A stretch of DNA of 15,549 nt, taken from the NCBI GenBank assembly GCA_964481235.1, contig CAYZYH010000018.1, positions 1 to 15,549 of the forward strand, in the 5' to 3' direction. The stretch is from JAUPVL01 sp964481235 (GTDB lineage Bacteria; Patescibacteriota; Saccharimonadia; CAILAD01; BJGX01). The notes under the pieces are model-generated. The model worked only from the letters and a program-made list of their open reading frames with translations. It was not told the DNA's origin and did no database searches. The position numbers were made by a program, and so were the translations under genes. Positions 1 through 7,276 of the stretch are shown here, one piece after another. Position 1 is the first letter of the stretch. Every line of letters begins with the position of its first letter.

Positions 1-68
1 TTCTTTCTTGCTATTTATTATATCCAGGTAGAGTAAAGAGTGCAAGTTAATAGATTAGATTTTAAAAA

Positions 69-725
69 ATGATAATTGAAAAATTAGTTAGTATTATTAG
101 TCAAAATGAATGTTTGGTGTGTAGTAAGCCTGGTGAAATGGTTTGTACAGATTGCTGGCAGACCGAGTTTGTGTTGCGCAGACCCGCCTGCTTTATGTGT
201 AATGCACTCTCAACAAACGGGCAAACTTGCCAGCGCTGTCGACGCAAATCTAATTTGAATGGTGTGATCACCAACTTTCGCATGTCGGGATACATGCAAG
301 AACTTATTTATCAGCTCAAATATTATGGCTCTAGAGATACAGCTAGGTTTATATCACAACACATTAGTACAAACGCTTTACCTTCAACCGATATAGTTAC
401 CTATGTGCCAGCCACCGGTAAAAGCCAACGACGACGAGGTTATAATCAAGCTCAAATACTTGCCAAAGAAGTTGCAAAATCAATAAATCTTCCTCTTCAA
501 CCCACACTGTTAAGACTTCACCACACCGACCAAATTGGCTTAGGTAGAATACAGCGCTTCGAGTCTGTAAAAGACAACTTTGTATCGCGAGGTAATTTAG
601 CCGGCAAAAACTTATTGATAGTTGACGATGTTATTACAACAGGTGCAACTATCAACGAATGCGCTAGAGTACTAAAAACCAGTGGTGCGAAAAATATTTG
701 GGGCTTAGTAGTTGCCAAAAAATAA
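69..725 (+). CDS. comF: ComF family protein (zinc-knuckle plus phosphoribosyltransferase-like)
   Basis: This 218-residue protein has the two-part build of the ComF/GntX family. The N-terminus carries two four-cysteine knuckles (C15/C18/C26/C29 and C41/C44/C54/C57), which should each bind zinc. The C-terminal half is a type I phosphoribosyltransferase fold, with the PRPP-binding signature at about residues 184-194 (IVDDVITTGAT). In competent bacteria ComF acts in the cytoplasm during uptake of transforming single-stranded DNA; its exact reaction is not settled. The length is normal for the family. The ATG has no clear Shine-Dalgarno sequence. A weak TAGATT box at 56-61 lies 7 nt upstream, so the mRNA could be leaderless, but this is weaker than for other genes here. 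The gene stands alone and faces the next gene across a bidirectional hairpin. Family assignment is firm; a role in competence in this organism is inferred. Confidence 0.93.
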   Translation: MIIEKLVSIISQNECLVCSKPGEMVCTDCWQTEFVLRRPACFMCNALSTNGQTCQRCRRKSNLNGVITNFRMSGYMQELIYQLKYYGSRDTARFISQHISTNALPSTDIVTYVPATGKSQRRRGYNQAQILAKEVAKSINLPLQPTLLRLHHTDQIGLGRIQRFESVKDNFVSRGNLAGKNLLIVDDVITTGATINECARVLKTSGAKNIWGLVVAKK

Positions 726-739
726 TAACTAATAAAAAA

Positions 740-756
740 GGCAAGAATTTCTTGCC
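740..756. terminator. Bidirectional intrinsic terminator between comF and the convergent acidic-protein gene
   Basis: A 7-bp stem GGCAAGA/TCTTGCC closes a 3-nt loop. It has T-rich sequence on its plus-strand exit and an A-run (T-run on the minus strand) on the other side. It sits between the comF stop and the stop of the minus-strand gene ending at 776, so it can serve both. Confidence 0.7.
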
Positions 757-775
757 TTTGGTTTGGCTGGTGTTT

Positions 776-997
776 TTAGTCTAGCAACCCTTTTTCAGCT
801 AAGTACTCCATAGGGTCTATACCCACTTTGGGTAGATAGCTAAACAAAAAACCAATAGCTTCATCATAAGTTAAATTATTTTCTACTATGTCTAAAGTAG
901 CGTCTTTGGTTAAAACGTCCTTACAAGCTTCTAGTAGCATGCCGATTGTCGGTTCTTCTGGTTCACTGTCTGCTTGAAGTGGCTCTGGTTCTGGCAT
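776..997 (-). CDS. Small acidic hypothetical protein
   Basis: I do not recognise this 73-residue protein. It opens with a Pro/Glu-rich stretch (MPEPEPLQADSEPEEP). A compact, probably helical region follows and ends in YLAEKGLLD. There is no signal peptide or membrane segment. The reading frame stays open further upstream to a TTG at 1007-1009. I chose the ATG at 995-997 because GGAG (1004-1007 on the plus strand as CTCC) lies exactly 6 nt before it. The gene follows the Nudix gene on the same strand with a 17-nt gap, so the two are probably one transcript and the Shine-Dalgarno sequence supports internal initiation. A link to Nudix function is only inferred from the shared transcript. Confidence 0.75.
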   Translation of the reverse strand: MPEPEPLQADSEPEEPTIGMLLEACKDVLTKDATLDIVENNLTYDEAIGFLFSYLPKVGIDPMEYLAEKGLLD

Positions 998-1014
998 TTT
1001 TTGCTCCAACTATT

Positions 1015-1581
1015 TTAGTAAATATCCTTAGGTTCAATATAGCCGTTGCGAAGCAAGTAGTCAATTGCCAACCAGCCACATTCGGCGTGACTAGTCTGGC
1101 CAGCTCTTAGAACAGTTTCGACATATTCGCGAAGTGGAATGGTTTCTACCTGAATGCTTTCAGAGTCGTCTAGAGATTGCTCGTGGTCTGGAGTGCAGCC
1201 AACTGCCAAGTAGTAATTGGCATTACCCTCGGCGTATGGCATCCATGCCATATTCTCACCAAGCGTAATCATCTTACCGGCTACATAGCCAGTCTCTTCG
1301 CGTAGCTCCCTGGCAGCGCTAGTGGTAGATTTCTCTCCAGGGTCAACCAAGCCAAAAACCAACTCGCGTAGTACACGCTCTGGGCCAGGTCGAAAACTAG
1401 TAGCGGTAATTACTTGCATATCTGTGGTTAGGGCAAATACCCCAATCCAGCCATGTTCTAGATACCAAATGTCAAAGTCGTGAATAGTTCCATTGGGTAA
1501 TTTAAACGTTTTAGTAAGAAAAGTCTTGTACGCGCCTTTAAAACTTACTACTTTGAGTTTCTCCCACGGTTTTGTTTTCAC
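1015..1581 (-). CDS. Nudix hydrolase, ADP-ribose pyrophosphatase-like
   Basis: A complete Nudix box (GX5EX7REUXEEXGU) lies at residues 77-99, with every key position present: G77, E83, R91-E92, E95-E96 and G98. The sequence before it (FRPGPERVLRELVFGLVDPGE) resembles the NudF/ADP-ribose pyrophosphatase branch, in which an N-terminal beta domain precedes the box. Such enzymes cleave nucleoside diphosphate-linked substrates to a nucleoside monophosphate and a phosphorylated partner, using divalent metal in the cytoplasm. The substrate cannot be read from sequence. The start is a GTG at 1579-1581. TTGATT-N17-TAGAGT ends 6 nt before it, so the mRNA may begin at or next to the start codon. The 73-residue acidic gene follows 17 nt downstream. 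The Nudix call is firm and the ADP-ribose preference is moderate. Confidence 0.9.
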   Translation of the reverse strand: MKTKPWEKLKVVSFKGAYKTFLTKTFKLPNGTIHDFDIWYLEHGWIGVFALTTDMQVITATSFRPGPERVLRELVFGLVDPGEKSTTSAARELREETGYVAGKMITLGENMAWMPYAEGNANYYLAVGCTPDHEQSLDDSESIQVETIPLREYVETVLRAGQTSHAECGWLAIDYLLRNGYIEPKDIY

Positions 1582-1587
1582 ACCAAT

Positions 1588-1616
1588 ACTCTACTATATT
1601 TTATTAAATAAATCAA
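1588..1616 (-). promoter_or_regulatory. Promoter of the Nudix gene, TTGATT-N17-TAGAGT
   Basis: Reading the minus strand, TTGATT (1611-1616) is followed after exactly 17 nt by TAGAGT (1588-1593). Six nt then separate it from the GTG start. The -10 box is imperfect. The spacing suggests a leaderless or nearly leaderless transcript. Confidence 0.5.
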
Positions 1617-1624
1617 TGTTTTGT

Positions 1625-2020
1625 CTATTGTTGATTAGGCCCAGAAAATTTTTCGGGCATATCTTCTACTTCACTCTCTACCTCTTCTTCTCGCACAATA
1701 GTCTCAGGTGGCATATGGGGTGCAGCATATTGCACTATTCTACCCTTTCGCTCAGTAACAATACCGTGGGTTTCTTTATCGCCTTCTATATGCAGCACTA
1801 CTGGTTCACCGCCAGTTTTTTGGGTGGCTCGCAAAGCATAGCCTTCGGCTGCTCGCTTCCCCTCTTCACTAGAGTCGGTAAGGTATACTTGCCTATCTCT
1901 AGGGCCTTCTTGACGATTCTCGTTTTTTACTCCAGTTTCACTAGCCGAGCGTAATCCACCCTTGCGAATAGCTGGTAAGTGCTTTGATGATGTTCCGTGG
2001 TGAAATAATTCTGGAGGCAT
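1625..2020 (-). CDS. Small protein with ADP-ribosyltransferase-like (HGT...VYLT...PPE) pattern
   Basis: This 131-residue protein begins PELFHHGTSS. It has HGT at residues 8-10, an amphipathic stretch leading to GGLRS (21-25), then VYLT (45-48), a short helix with AAEGYA, the strand VVLHIE (74-79), and a terminal APHMPPETI (100-108). That order (HGT, GLR, VYLT followed by a helix, a hydrophobic strand, then PPExI) is the pattern I associate with small ADP-ribosyltransferase-fold proteins, such as PARP-like and KptA-like families. H8, Y46 and E106 are the candidate H-Y-E residues. The substrate is unknown: it could be a protein modifier, a toxin, an RNA 2'-phosphate-processing enzyme or a degenerate fold. 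The frame runs on to 2053, but I start at ATG 2018-2020 because an extended -10 box ends 6 nt upstream, which puts any longer start inside the promoter. No antitoxin-like partner is obvious. Confidence 0.7.
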   Translation of the reverse strand: MPPELFHHGTSSKHLPAIRKGGLRSASETGVKNENRQEGPRDRQVYLTDSSEEGKRAAEGYALRATQKTGGEPVVLHIEGDKETHGIVTERKGRIVQYAAPHMPPETIVREEEVESEVEDMPEKFSGPNQQ

Positions 2021-2026
2021 ATCGCT

Positions 2027-2035
2027 ATTATACCA
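2027..2035 (-). promoter_or_regulatory. Extended -10 promoter, leaderless start of the ART-like gene
   Basis: The minus strand reads TGG-TATAAT (TGn motif plus a perfect -10 hexamer at 2027-2032), then 6 nt, then ATG. Transcription would start at or next to the A of the ATG. No good -35 box is present, as expected for an extended -10 promoter. Confidence 0.7.
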
Positions 2036-2059
2036 AACCAAAAAGTAATACAAACACGC

Positions 2060-2088
2060 TTGGTAAAAATACGATAATCAGGTATAAT
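2060..2088 (+). promoter_or_regulatory. Promoter of tRNA-Ser(GCT), TTGGTA-N17-TATAAT
   Basis: TTGGTA at 2060-2065 and TATAAT at 2083-2088 are separated by exactly 17 nt. The -10 ends 28 nt before the tRNA. It lies back to back with the promoter of the ART-like gene, so the two divergent promoters share about 60 bp. Confidence 0.75.
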
Positions 2089-2116
2089 TACTCCGTTAGT
2101 CACCACAAGCCAATAC

Positions 2117-2393
<277 letters not shown>

Positions 2394-2412
2394 AGTCACT
2401 TACTCGTGACAA

Positions 2413-2421
2413 TGTTAATAT
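2413..2421 (+). promoter_or_regulatory. Extended -10 promoter before the 124-residue orphan
   Basis: TGT-TAATAT (hexamer 2416-2421) is followed by 5 nt and then ATG at 2427. This is the same arrangement as at five other genes here. The -10 starts about 20 bp after repeat copy 2. Confidence 0.5.
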
Positions 2422-2426
2422 TTAGT

Positions 2427-2801
2427 ATGAGGAGTTTTGATATCACAGAGCCAGCACCAACAAATGACGACAGTAGAAGATATCTACCCACCAAAGAAGA
2501 GTTTTTGCTACCCCTTTCTCATCGAGAACAAGCTATTCACAAAAGAGTAGGTGAAGAGCTAGAAGCCACAAAACCGGTTTATGAGTATTCAATGTGGTTT
2601 GAGCGACCAGATGGCAGTAAAGTAGAGTTTAGGTTCAACCGCAAACCCGATGGTAATATGATAGTAGCGTCTTTTAGTGAAGGAGGAGTGAGAGAAACGA
2701 TTATTACACACAACCTAGTAGATGATGAAGAGGGCATGCAAATTTTTACCGATAACTTCACCAAAGGACTCAAGTACAAGCAAATCGATAAACCACAATA
2801 A
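2427..2801 (+). CDS. Hypothetical protein
   Basis: I do not recognise this 124-residue protein. It has an unstructured-looking N-terminus (residues 1-25). A region with alternating hydrophobic/charged residues follows (YEYSMWFERPDGSKVEFRF, then MIVASFSEGGVRETII), suggesting a small beta-rich domain, and an acidic helix ends it. There are no cysteines, signal peptide or membrane segment. In-frame GTG (2406) and ATG (2412) codons lie upstream, but both fall in or before a likely extended -10 box. The ATG at 2427 is therefore preferred. It sits between the two serine tRNA genes, just outside the att-like repeat pair. Function unknown. Confidence 0.7.
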   Translation: MRSFDITEPAPTNDDSRRYLPTKEEFLLPLSHREQAIHKRVGEELEATKPVYEYSMWFERPDGSKVEFRFNRKPDGNMIVASFSEGGVRETIITHNLVDDEEGMQIFTDNFTKGLKYKQIDKPQ

Positions 2802-2858
2802 TCTTTAGTATCGTGTTTTGAAAAAAATTCAAAGTACGAATCTGTAGATAATACATCT

Positions 2859-2948
2859 GGAGAGGTGCCCGAGTGGTTGAAGGGAACAGTCTTGAAAACT
2901 GTCAGGCTCGCAAGGGTCTCGTGGGTTCGAATCCCACCCTCTCCGCCA
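2859..2948 (+). tRNA. tRNA-Ser (anticodon TGA), CCA encoded
   Basis: The acceptor GGAGAGG (2859-2865) pairs with CCTCTCC (2938-2944), with discriminator G and an encoded CCA. The anticodon stem ACAGT/ACTGT encloses CTTGAAA, giving anticodon TGA (2893-2895). The long variable arm fits serine. The T arm is GTGGG/TTCGAAT/CCCAC. A GATAAT box at 2847-2852 ends only 6 nt upstream, so the transcript might begin at or very near the mature 5' end, but no -35 is evident. Confidence 0.97.
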
Positions 2949-2977
2949 AATAAATAACTGCATTTCAGTTATTTATT
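2949..2977 (+). terminator. AT-rich hairpin after tRNA-Ser(TGA)
   Basis: Perfect 12-bp stem AATAAATAACTG/CAGTTATTTATT with loop CATTT, immediately after the CCA end and followed by a T-rich tail. Its low GC content makes it a weaker terminator than others here. Confidence 0.55.
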
Positions 2978-2978
2978 A

Positions 2979-3007
2979 TTGTAATTTTGTATATTACATG
3001 TTATTAT
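2979..3007 (+). promoter_or_regulatory. Promoter of the 254-residue orphan, TTGTAA-N17-TATTAT with TGn
   Basis: TTGTAA (2979-2984), a 17-nt spacer ending in TGT, then TATTAT (3002-3007). It predicts a leader of about 30 nt carrying an AAGGA-type Shine-Dalgarno sequence before ATG 3047. Confidence 0.6.
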
Positions 3008-3046
3008 CTGGTGTGAGTTCCTTACTTCAGAAAAAAAGGAAGCACC

Positions 3047-3811
3047 ATGACAATACTTTACGATCTATTAACGCAAGAAAGAGTTGTTGGCGGTGGCATT
3101 ATTCTTGGTGTCGACGACATGCTTCAACGCGCCATGCCTATAACTAAAGTTGAGGTGATTTTAGATAATTGGCTGATACTATATTGCCCTTGGCAAGCTG
3201 TGAGGGAAGGACCTAATGAGGATTGGCAGTTTTGGCAAGATAGTTGTAGCCACTCTATTTCAGGTGATCTCGAGGTATATGCTAGACAAACCGATGATAG
3301 CCAATTTAAGATCTTACTTGAAGGTATTTCTGACACTGGTTTTACATGGCGACCGCGCTCTACGCGCAAACCAGTAATCAATGCTAGTTTTAATACTATT
3401 TACTACGATGGCTATTTCCCTATAAGCACCATCGACGTGGACGATATGCCTAAAGATCTAACTGATCCTGGTAGCTGGAGTGCACCAACACTCACACTCG
3501 GACCAAATGTATGGAAAGGTCTTATAGGTTACAACGATATAGAGTCACAAGAACTCTACAACAAAATTGAGTTTGATCCAGACGAAGTATTACATCTGTT
3601 GCCTAGGTGTTGCGCAGATATCTCTTACTTGCGGGATGTACTAAGCAGTATTTTTGACCGCGGTGGAGTTATGACGCCATTTGACCTAGAAAGCTTACGT
3701 GAAAGTATTGATAACGTCTTAGCAAGTCACAGTTTTGACTTTTCAACAGAATCGCAAGAAGTTTTTGCAACTATTAAGGCTCAACTTGCACAAATGCCAA
3801 CCTACACGTAA
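3047..3811 (+). CDS. Hypothetical protein, 254 residues
   Basis: I do not recognise a family. The N-terminal two thirds are rich in tryptophan and aromatic residues with short beta-like stretches (for example VILDNWLILYCPW and WQFWQDSCSH). A helical C-terminus follows (about 185-250: ISYLRDVLSSIF, then repeated ESLRESIDNV-type heptads). No signal peptide or membrane segment is seen, so it is probably cytoplasmic. The ATG is preceded by AAAGGAAG about 8 nt upstream, in a leader of about 30 nt from a good promoter, which makes this start secure. The gene is a single-gene unit: its stop codon lies inside the loop of its own terminator hairpin. Confidence 0.8.
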   Translation: MTILYDLLTQERVVGGGIILGVDDMLQRAMPITKVEVILDNWLILYCPWQAVREGPNEDWQFWQDSCSHSISGDLEVYARQTDDSQFKILLEGISDTGFTWRPRSTRKPVINASFNTIYYDGYFPISTIDVDDMPKDLTDPGSWSAPTLTLGPNVWKGLIGYNDIESQELYNKIEFDPDEVLHLLPRCCADISYLRDVLSSIFDRGGVMTPFDLESLRESIDNVLASHSFDFSTESQEVFATIKAQLAQMPTYT

Positions 3812-3824
3812 TGTGTGGGTTTTT
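3799..3824 (+). terminator. Intrinsic terminator overlapping the stop codon of the 254-residue gene
   Basis: AACCTACAC/GTGTGGGTT, a 9-bp stem with one G-T pair and loop GTAAT, followed by a T-run. The TAA stop (3809-3811) lies in the loop, so ribosomes ending translation would cover the hairpin. Confidence 0.75.
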
Positions 3825-3856
3825 ATTTACTCTGTTATACCGAAACTAAAACACAC

Positions 3857-3923
3857 TATTTCACAACATTATGTATATAAAGCAATTCCTGTGAAATATA
3901 CCTAATTTTACCTATATTTCACA
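3857..3923. repeat. Three-copy inverted element TATTTCACA around the TPR gene end
   Basis: TATTTCACA occurs at 3857-3865, its reverse complement at 3890-3898, and a longer copy at 3913-3923. The last two form a perfect 11-bp inverted repeat TGTGAAATATA/TATATTTCACA with a 12-nt loop holding the stop codon of the minus-strand gene. The first two can pair as well, so the central arm has two exclusive partners. No T-run follows on the minus strand. It may act as a terminator-like or mRNA-end structure. Confidence 0.6.
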
Positions 3924-4795
3924 AACATAAGTTGGTTGAGTCGTTCCGAGTATTCTGCTGCCTTATTGTTGTTGCCAGTTATTTTGTACAAACTTATTAG
4001 TTCTTTATTCAGCTCTACATTACTACTATCTAGGGCTATACCATGCTCTGCTTTAGTTATTGCATCGCTCATCTCTCCCCTAGCCGAGGCGAGTCGAGAC
4101 AAGACTAGCCAATCTCCTACTGTCTTGTCTTTAATAGCCAAAAGTTTAGTCTCGCCGGGCTTGTACACTTGATTACTAATAAGATAATATGCAACTTGCC
4201 TATCACTAAGTGCTGTTTGCGGTGCGTTGCCTAAAGACTCAGTTTGAGTACCACCCAACATATAACAACTAGTAATTGCAGCTTTTGCACTGGAACTATC
4301 TAGATTTTGCTTAGTAGCTTTTGTGGCGGCTTCACATCCTGCAACAATATTACTTAGATTGAATTCAGTGTTGGCAAGACCCACTAAGCCTTCGTCGTTT
4401 TCCCCTTCTTTAAGTGCGAGATAGAAAAATTCTTTGGCTTTTGGATAGTTTTGCGCTCTTAGCGATAAGTTACCCAACGCTACATAGTTGGGGTTGATTA
4501 AGCCATCTCTGTAGACTGAGATAGCTCTATTTACATCTCCCCTACCTAACCAATATTGTGCCAAAGCCTCTGTGGCACGAGGATCTTTTAAACCTATTAA
4601 GTAAGCTTGGCTAAGCAAGCTATATCTTTGGTTGTCGTCTTGTTCAAATTTAGCCTGGTTTAATAATCTATCTACTACACTCAGTCTCCAGGTGGTGATA
4701 TTTGGTGTAAAAAGCGCTATTAGTAAACCAAATAGCAATATAAAACCACCTGCTATTAAGAAAAAATTGAGCTTATTTTTTGTTGATTTCTTCAA
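3908..4795 (-). CDS. Membrane-anchored TPR-like repeat protein
   Basis: A basic N-terminus (KKSTKNK) is followed by one long hydrophobic segment (FFLIAGGFILLFGLLIALF) and then about 250 residues of helical-pair repeats typical of tetratricopeptide proteins (ALAQYWLGRGDVNRAISVYRDGL; LRAQNYPKAKEFFYLAL; LASARGEMSDAITKAEHGIALD; ITGNNNKAAEYSERL). The topology is probably N-in with the repeats outside the membrane, as a scaffold for protein contacts. The gene overlaps the 3' end of valS. The open frame reaches GTG 4820-4822. I prefer TTG 4793-4795 because GAGG lies 6 nt before it, which leaves a 23-nt overlap; the GTG version would add 9 residues. It is likely co-translated with valS. The partner or pathway is unknown. 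Confidence 0.8.
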   Translation of the reverse strand: MKKSTKNKLNFFLIAGGFILLFGLLIALFTPNITTWRLSVVDRLLNQAKFEQDDNQRYSLLSQAYLIGLKDPRATEALAQYWLGRGDVNRAISVYRDGLINPNYVALGNLSLRAQNYPKAKEFFYLALKEGENDEGLVGLANTEFNLSNIVAGCEAATKATKQNLDSSSAKAAITSCYMLGGTQTESLGNAPQTALSDRQVAYYLISNQVYKPGETKLLAIKDKTVGDWLVLSRLASARGEMSDAITKAEHGIALDSSNVELNKELISLYKITGNNNKAAEYSERLNQLMFVKYR

Positions 4796-7148
4796 TAGAT
4801 GCCTCAATAGATGCGATCTCACTAATTGCAGTTTCTAACCTTTGCTTCTCTGCTTTTACAACTCTCTCTGGAGCGTTGTCTACAAAAGACTTATTGGCTA
4901 GTTTAGCTTCACTAAGCCTCACTAGGTTTTGTTTGGCGGCTAATTCTTTTTGAAGTTTAGATAGTTTAGTAAGCTCTTCATCTTTTTGCTTTGATGCTAA
5001 AACATTAATGATTTCACTCTCAAAAACTTTCGCCTCTTTGTGACTAGGCTTTAACATTATATTCGGCCACTGTTCGTTTATTAAGATAGACTTTTGCCAA
5101 GGTAACTCTTGCCAAATGGTTTCAGTCACAAATGGTGCAAAGGGGTGGAGAAGTCTTAGAATTGTGTCTAGGCTATAAGCTAACATTGTGGGGTTAGTAG
5201 TTTGTTTAGAGTACTCTAAGTACTGGTCGGCTAATTTGTCCCAAAGAAGAGAGTAGACTGATTGACCAGCTTCTGAGTAACGGTATTTTTCTATAGATTG
5301 AGTGGTTTTATCAATAGCCTCGTTTATTTGCTTGGCTATCCAGTGATCGGCGGGTGATACTAGCTCTGGAGTAAGCAGGGTATTAATATTGCCAGTCTTG
5401 GTTAGAATGTAACGAGCTACATTCCAGAGCTTGTTGCAAAAGTTGCGATATCCTTTAATTTTATCCGCACTAATTTTGCCGTCGTTACCAGGTGTAATAC
5501 CAATACTCAAGGCTAATCTAAGCGCGTCGGTACCGTACTCGGCAGTTATTTTCATAGGGTCGTCGTAATTACCCTTACTTTTTGACAGTTTTTGACCCTG
5601 TTCATCTGTTACCATTCCCCAAAGGTAGACATCTCTAAAAGGTACTTTGCCGGTTTTGTACAAACCAAACATTATCATACGGGTTACCCATTTGTGCAAA
5701 ATATCTCTAGCGGTAGCCATAAGGGTGGTGGGGTAGAACTTGTCGTAGTCGCCTGTACCCATAAGAGTTGCGTATGGCCATTGCCCAGAAGAGAACCAAG
5801 TGTCAAAGGTATCGGTCTCAGCTCTATAATTACCTTCGCCGTAATATTTTTTAGCTTCTTCCTCGGTGAGTGCTACCAGGTGAGGATCTTTACTGGGGTC
5901 GGTACTAGTTTTGTAGTATACAGGTATGCGAATACCCCACCAACCTGGCCTAGAAATACACCAATCGTGCTCGTTTTGTAGCCAATTAAGGGCAATGCTC
6001 TTAAACCTTGCGGGATAAAAATGTATCTTATCTTGCTCTATAGCCTCTATTACCGGCTTATTTAGTTCAGTTACTCGCAAGAACCACTGCTCAGAAATTA
6101 ACGGCTCAATAACGGTCTTACATCTGTCGTGTACGGCAACAGCGTGGGTAATAGGAGTGGTCTGAATAAGTTTATTTGCTTTATCGAGGTCTTTGACGGC
6201 CTTAGTTCTGGCTTCGGCTACACTTAATCCATTATACTCACTCGGCGCATTAATTATTTTACCCTCAAAATCTACTACCGATATCTCTGGTAAGTTATGG
6301 CGCTGACCAATATCGTAGTCGGCCATGTCGTGACCAGGCGTTACCTTGAGAGCACCAGTACCGTCCTTAATACTTACGTGGTTATCGGCAATTATTGGAA
6401 TTTCTCGATTAATTAAGGGTATAGTAGCGGTCTTACCAACTAGTTTGGCGTAGCGCGGATCATTGGGGTTTACGGCTACAGCGCTATCAGCAAAAATTGT
6501 CTCTGGTCTGGTAGTAGCAATTTTTATAGTTCCATAATCAAGTGTGTACATAGCGTCTTCGCGCTCGACACGGTCGGTTTCGATATCGGCAAATGCCGCT
6601 TGGCAACGTGTACACCAATTAACTATGCGGTTGCCACGATAAATACAACCGTCGTCGTAGAGTTGCTTGAAGGTTTGGTGTACTACACCTATTACATCTT
6701 TGTCTAAGGTGAACTTTAGCTTGTCCCAGTCAGCCGAAAAGCCCATAGAGTGCATTTGTTCTAAAATAGTATGCTGTTGAGAAAGTACAAACTCCTCTAC
6801 TTGTTGATAAAACTTTTCTGGGCCAAGATCAAAGCGGGTTTGGCCATTCTTCTCTAGTTCTCGCTCGTACACCACCTGGGTTTCGATGCCGGCATGGTCA
6901 GTACCTGGTAGCCAGAGTGTAGGGCGTCCTTGCATTCTGGCGTAGCGAGTGGCAATATCTTCTACCACATACATCAGGTGGCCAGCATGCAGTGAACCGT
7001 TGGCATTAGGTGGTGGCATAATAATACAAAACGGCTCTTTAGTAGAATCTTTATTTGGAGCAAACGCATTATGTTTGTCCCAGAGATCATATGTCTTGCT
7101 TTCGTTGTCTGAAGGATTGTAGGCTTTTGGTATGTCTTTTGAAACCAT
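4773..7148 (-). CDS. valS: Valyl-tRNA synthetase
   Basis: ValRS charges tRNA-Val in the cytoplasm. The class I HIGH motif appears as HAGH (residues 54-57, after PPPNANGSL). The KMSKS motif appears as KLSKSKGN near residue 519. Between them lie the CP1 editing domain (GTGALKVTPGHDMADYDIGQRHNLP), which clears mischarged threonine, and the block WCISRPGWWGIRIPVYY with FDTWFSSGQWPY. A short cysteine pair (NWCTRC) is present near residue 180. The C-terminal coiled-coil arm (about 715-790, KLQKELAAKQNLVRLSEAKL onwards) is the usual tRNA-binding appendix. At 791 residues it is shorter than many bacterial ValRS (roughly 880-950), consistent with a reduced genome. The ATG has no Shine-Dalgarno sequence; an extended -10 ends 7 nt upstream, so a leaderless mRNA is likely. 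A tRNA-Val(TAC) gene lies in the same window. Confidence 0.97.
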   Translation of the reverse strand: MVSKDIPKAYNPSDNESKTYDLWDKHNAFAPNKDSTKEPFCIIMPPPNANGSLHAGHLMYVVEDIATRYARMQGRPTLWLPGTDHAGIETQVVYERELEKNGQTRFDLGPEKFYQQVEEFVLSQQHTILEQMHSMGFSADWDKLKFTLDKDVIGVVHQTFKQLYDDGCIYRGNRIVNWCTRCQAAFADIETDRVEREDAMYTLDYGTIKIATTRPETIFADSAVAVNPNDPRYAKLVGKTATIPLINREIPIIADNHVSIKDGTGALKVTPGHDMADYDIGQRHNLPEISVVDFEGKIINAPSEYNGLSVAEARTKAVKDLDKANKLIQTTPITHAVAVHDRCKTVIEPLISEQWFLRVTELNKPVIEAIEQDKIHFYPARFKSIALNWLQNEHDWCISRPGWWGIRIPVYYKTSTDPSKDPHLVALTEEEAKKYYGEGNYRAETDTFDTWFSSGQWPYATLMGTGDYDKFYPTTLMATARDILHKWVTRMIMFGLYKTGKVPFRDVYLWGMVTDEQGQKLSKSKGNYDDPMKITAEYGTDALRLALSIGITPGNDGKISADKIKGYRNFCNKLWNVARYILTKTGNINTLLTPELVSPADHWIAKQINEAIDKTTQSIEKYRYSEAGQSVYSLLWDKLADQYLEYSKQTTNPTMLAYSLDTILRLLHPFAPFVTETIWQELPWQKSILINEQWPNIMLKPSHKEAKVFESEIINVLASKQKDEELTKLSKLQKELAAKQNLVRLSEAKLANKSFVDNAPERVVKAEKQRLETAISEIASIEASIEEINKK

Positions 7149-7155
7149 GCCTGTA

Positions 7156-7164
7156 ATTGTAGCA
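7156..7164 (-). promoter_or_regulatory. Extended -10 promoter, leaderless start of valS
   Basis: On the minus strand TGC-TACAAT (hexamer 7156-7161) is followed by 7 nt and the valS ATG. No convincing -35 box is seen. Confidence 0.65.
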
Positions 7165-7194
7165 TTTTTTATCTTAAAATTGCGAGATTTTTAT

Positions 7195-7224
7195 TTGACA
7201 CCAACGCTTATGCTCAGGTAATAT
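7195..7224 (+). promoter_or_regulatory. Promoter of the acidic coiled-coil gene, TTGACA-N18-TAATAT
   Basis: A consensus -35 TTGACA (7195-7200) and TAATAT (7219-7224) are 18 nt apart. It faces away from the valS promoter and predicts a purine-rich leader of about 45 nt with AGGAG 5 nt before ATG 7277. Confidence 0.75.
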
Positions 7225-7276
7225 ATAGATAACTTTATTAAGATTGAAAAACGGGGGAGAGTAAGTAGGAGTGGTG

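Noticed and set aside
1493..1954. 153-codon plus-strand open frame
   Set aside because: It runs across the Nudix start, the intergenic gap and most of the ART-like gene on the other strand; its hydrophobic, repetitive composition is what an antisense frame gives, and it has no ribosome-binding site.
5592..5981. 129-codon plus-strand frame within valS
   Set aside because: It lies wholly antisense to a confidently identified valS region including the KMSKS motif, with no initiation signals.
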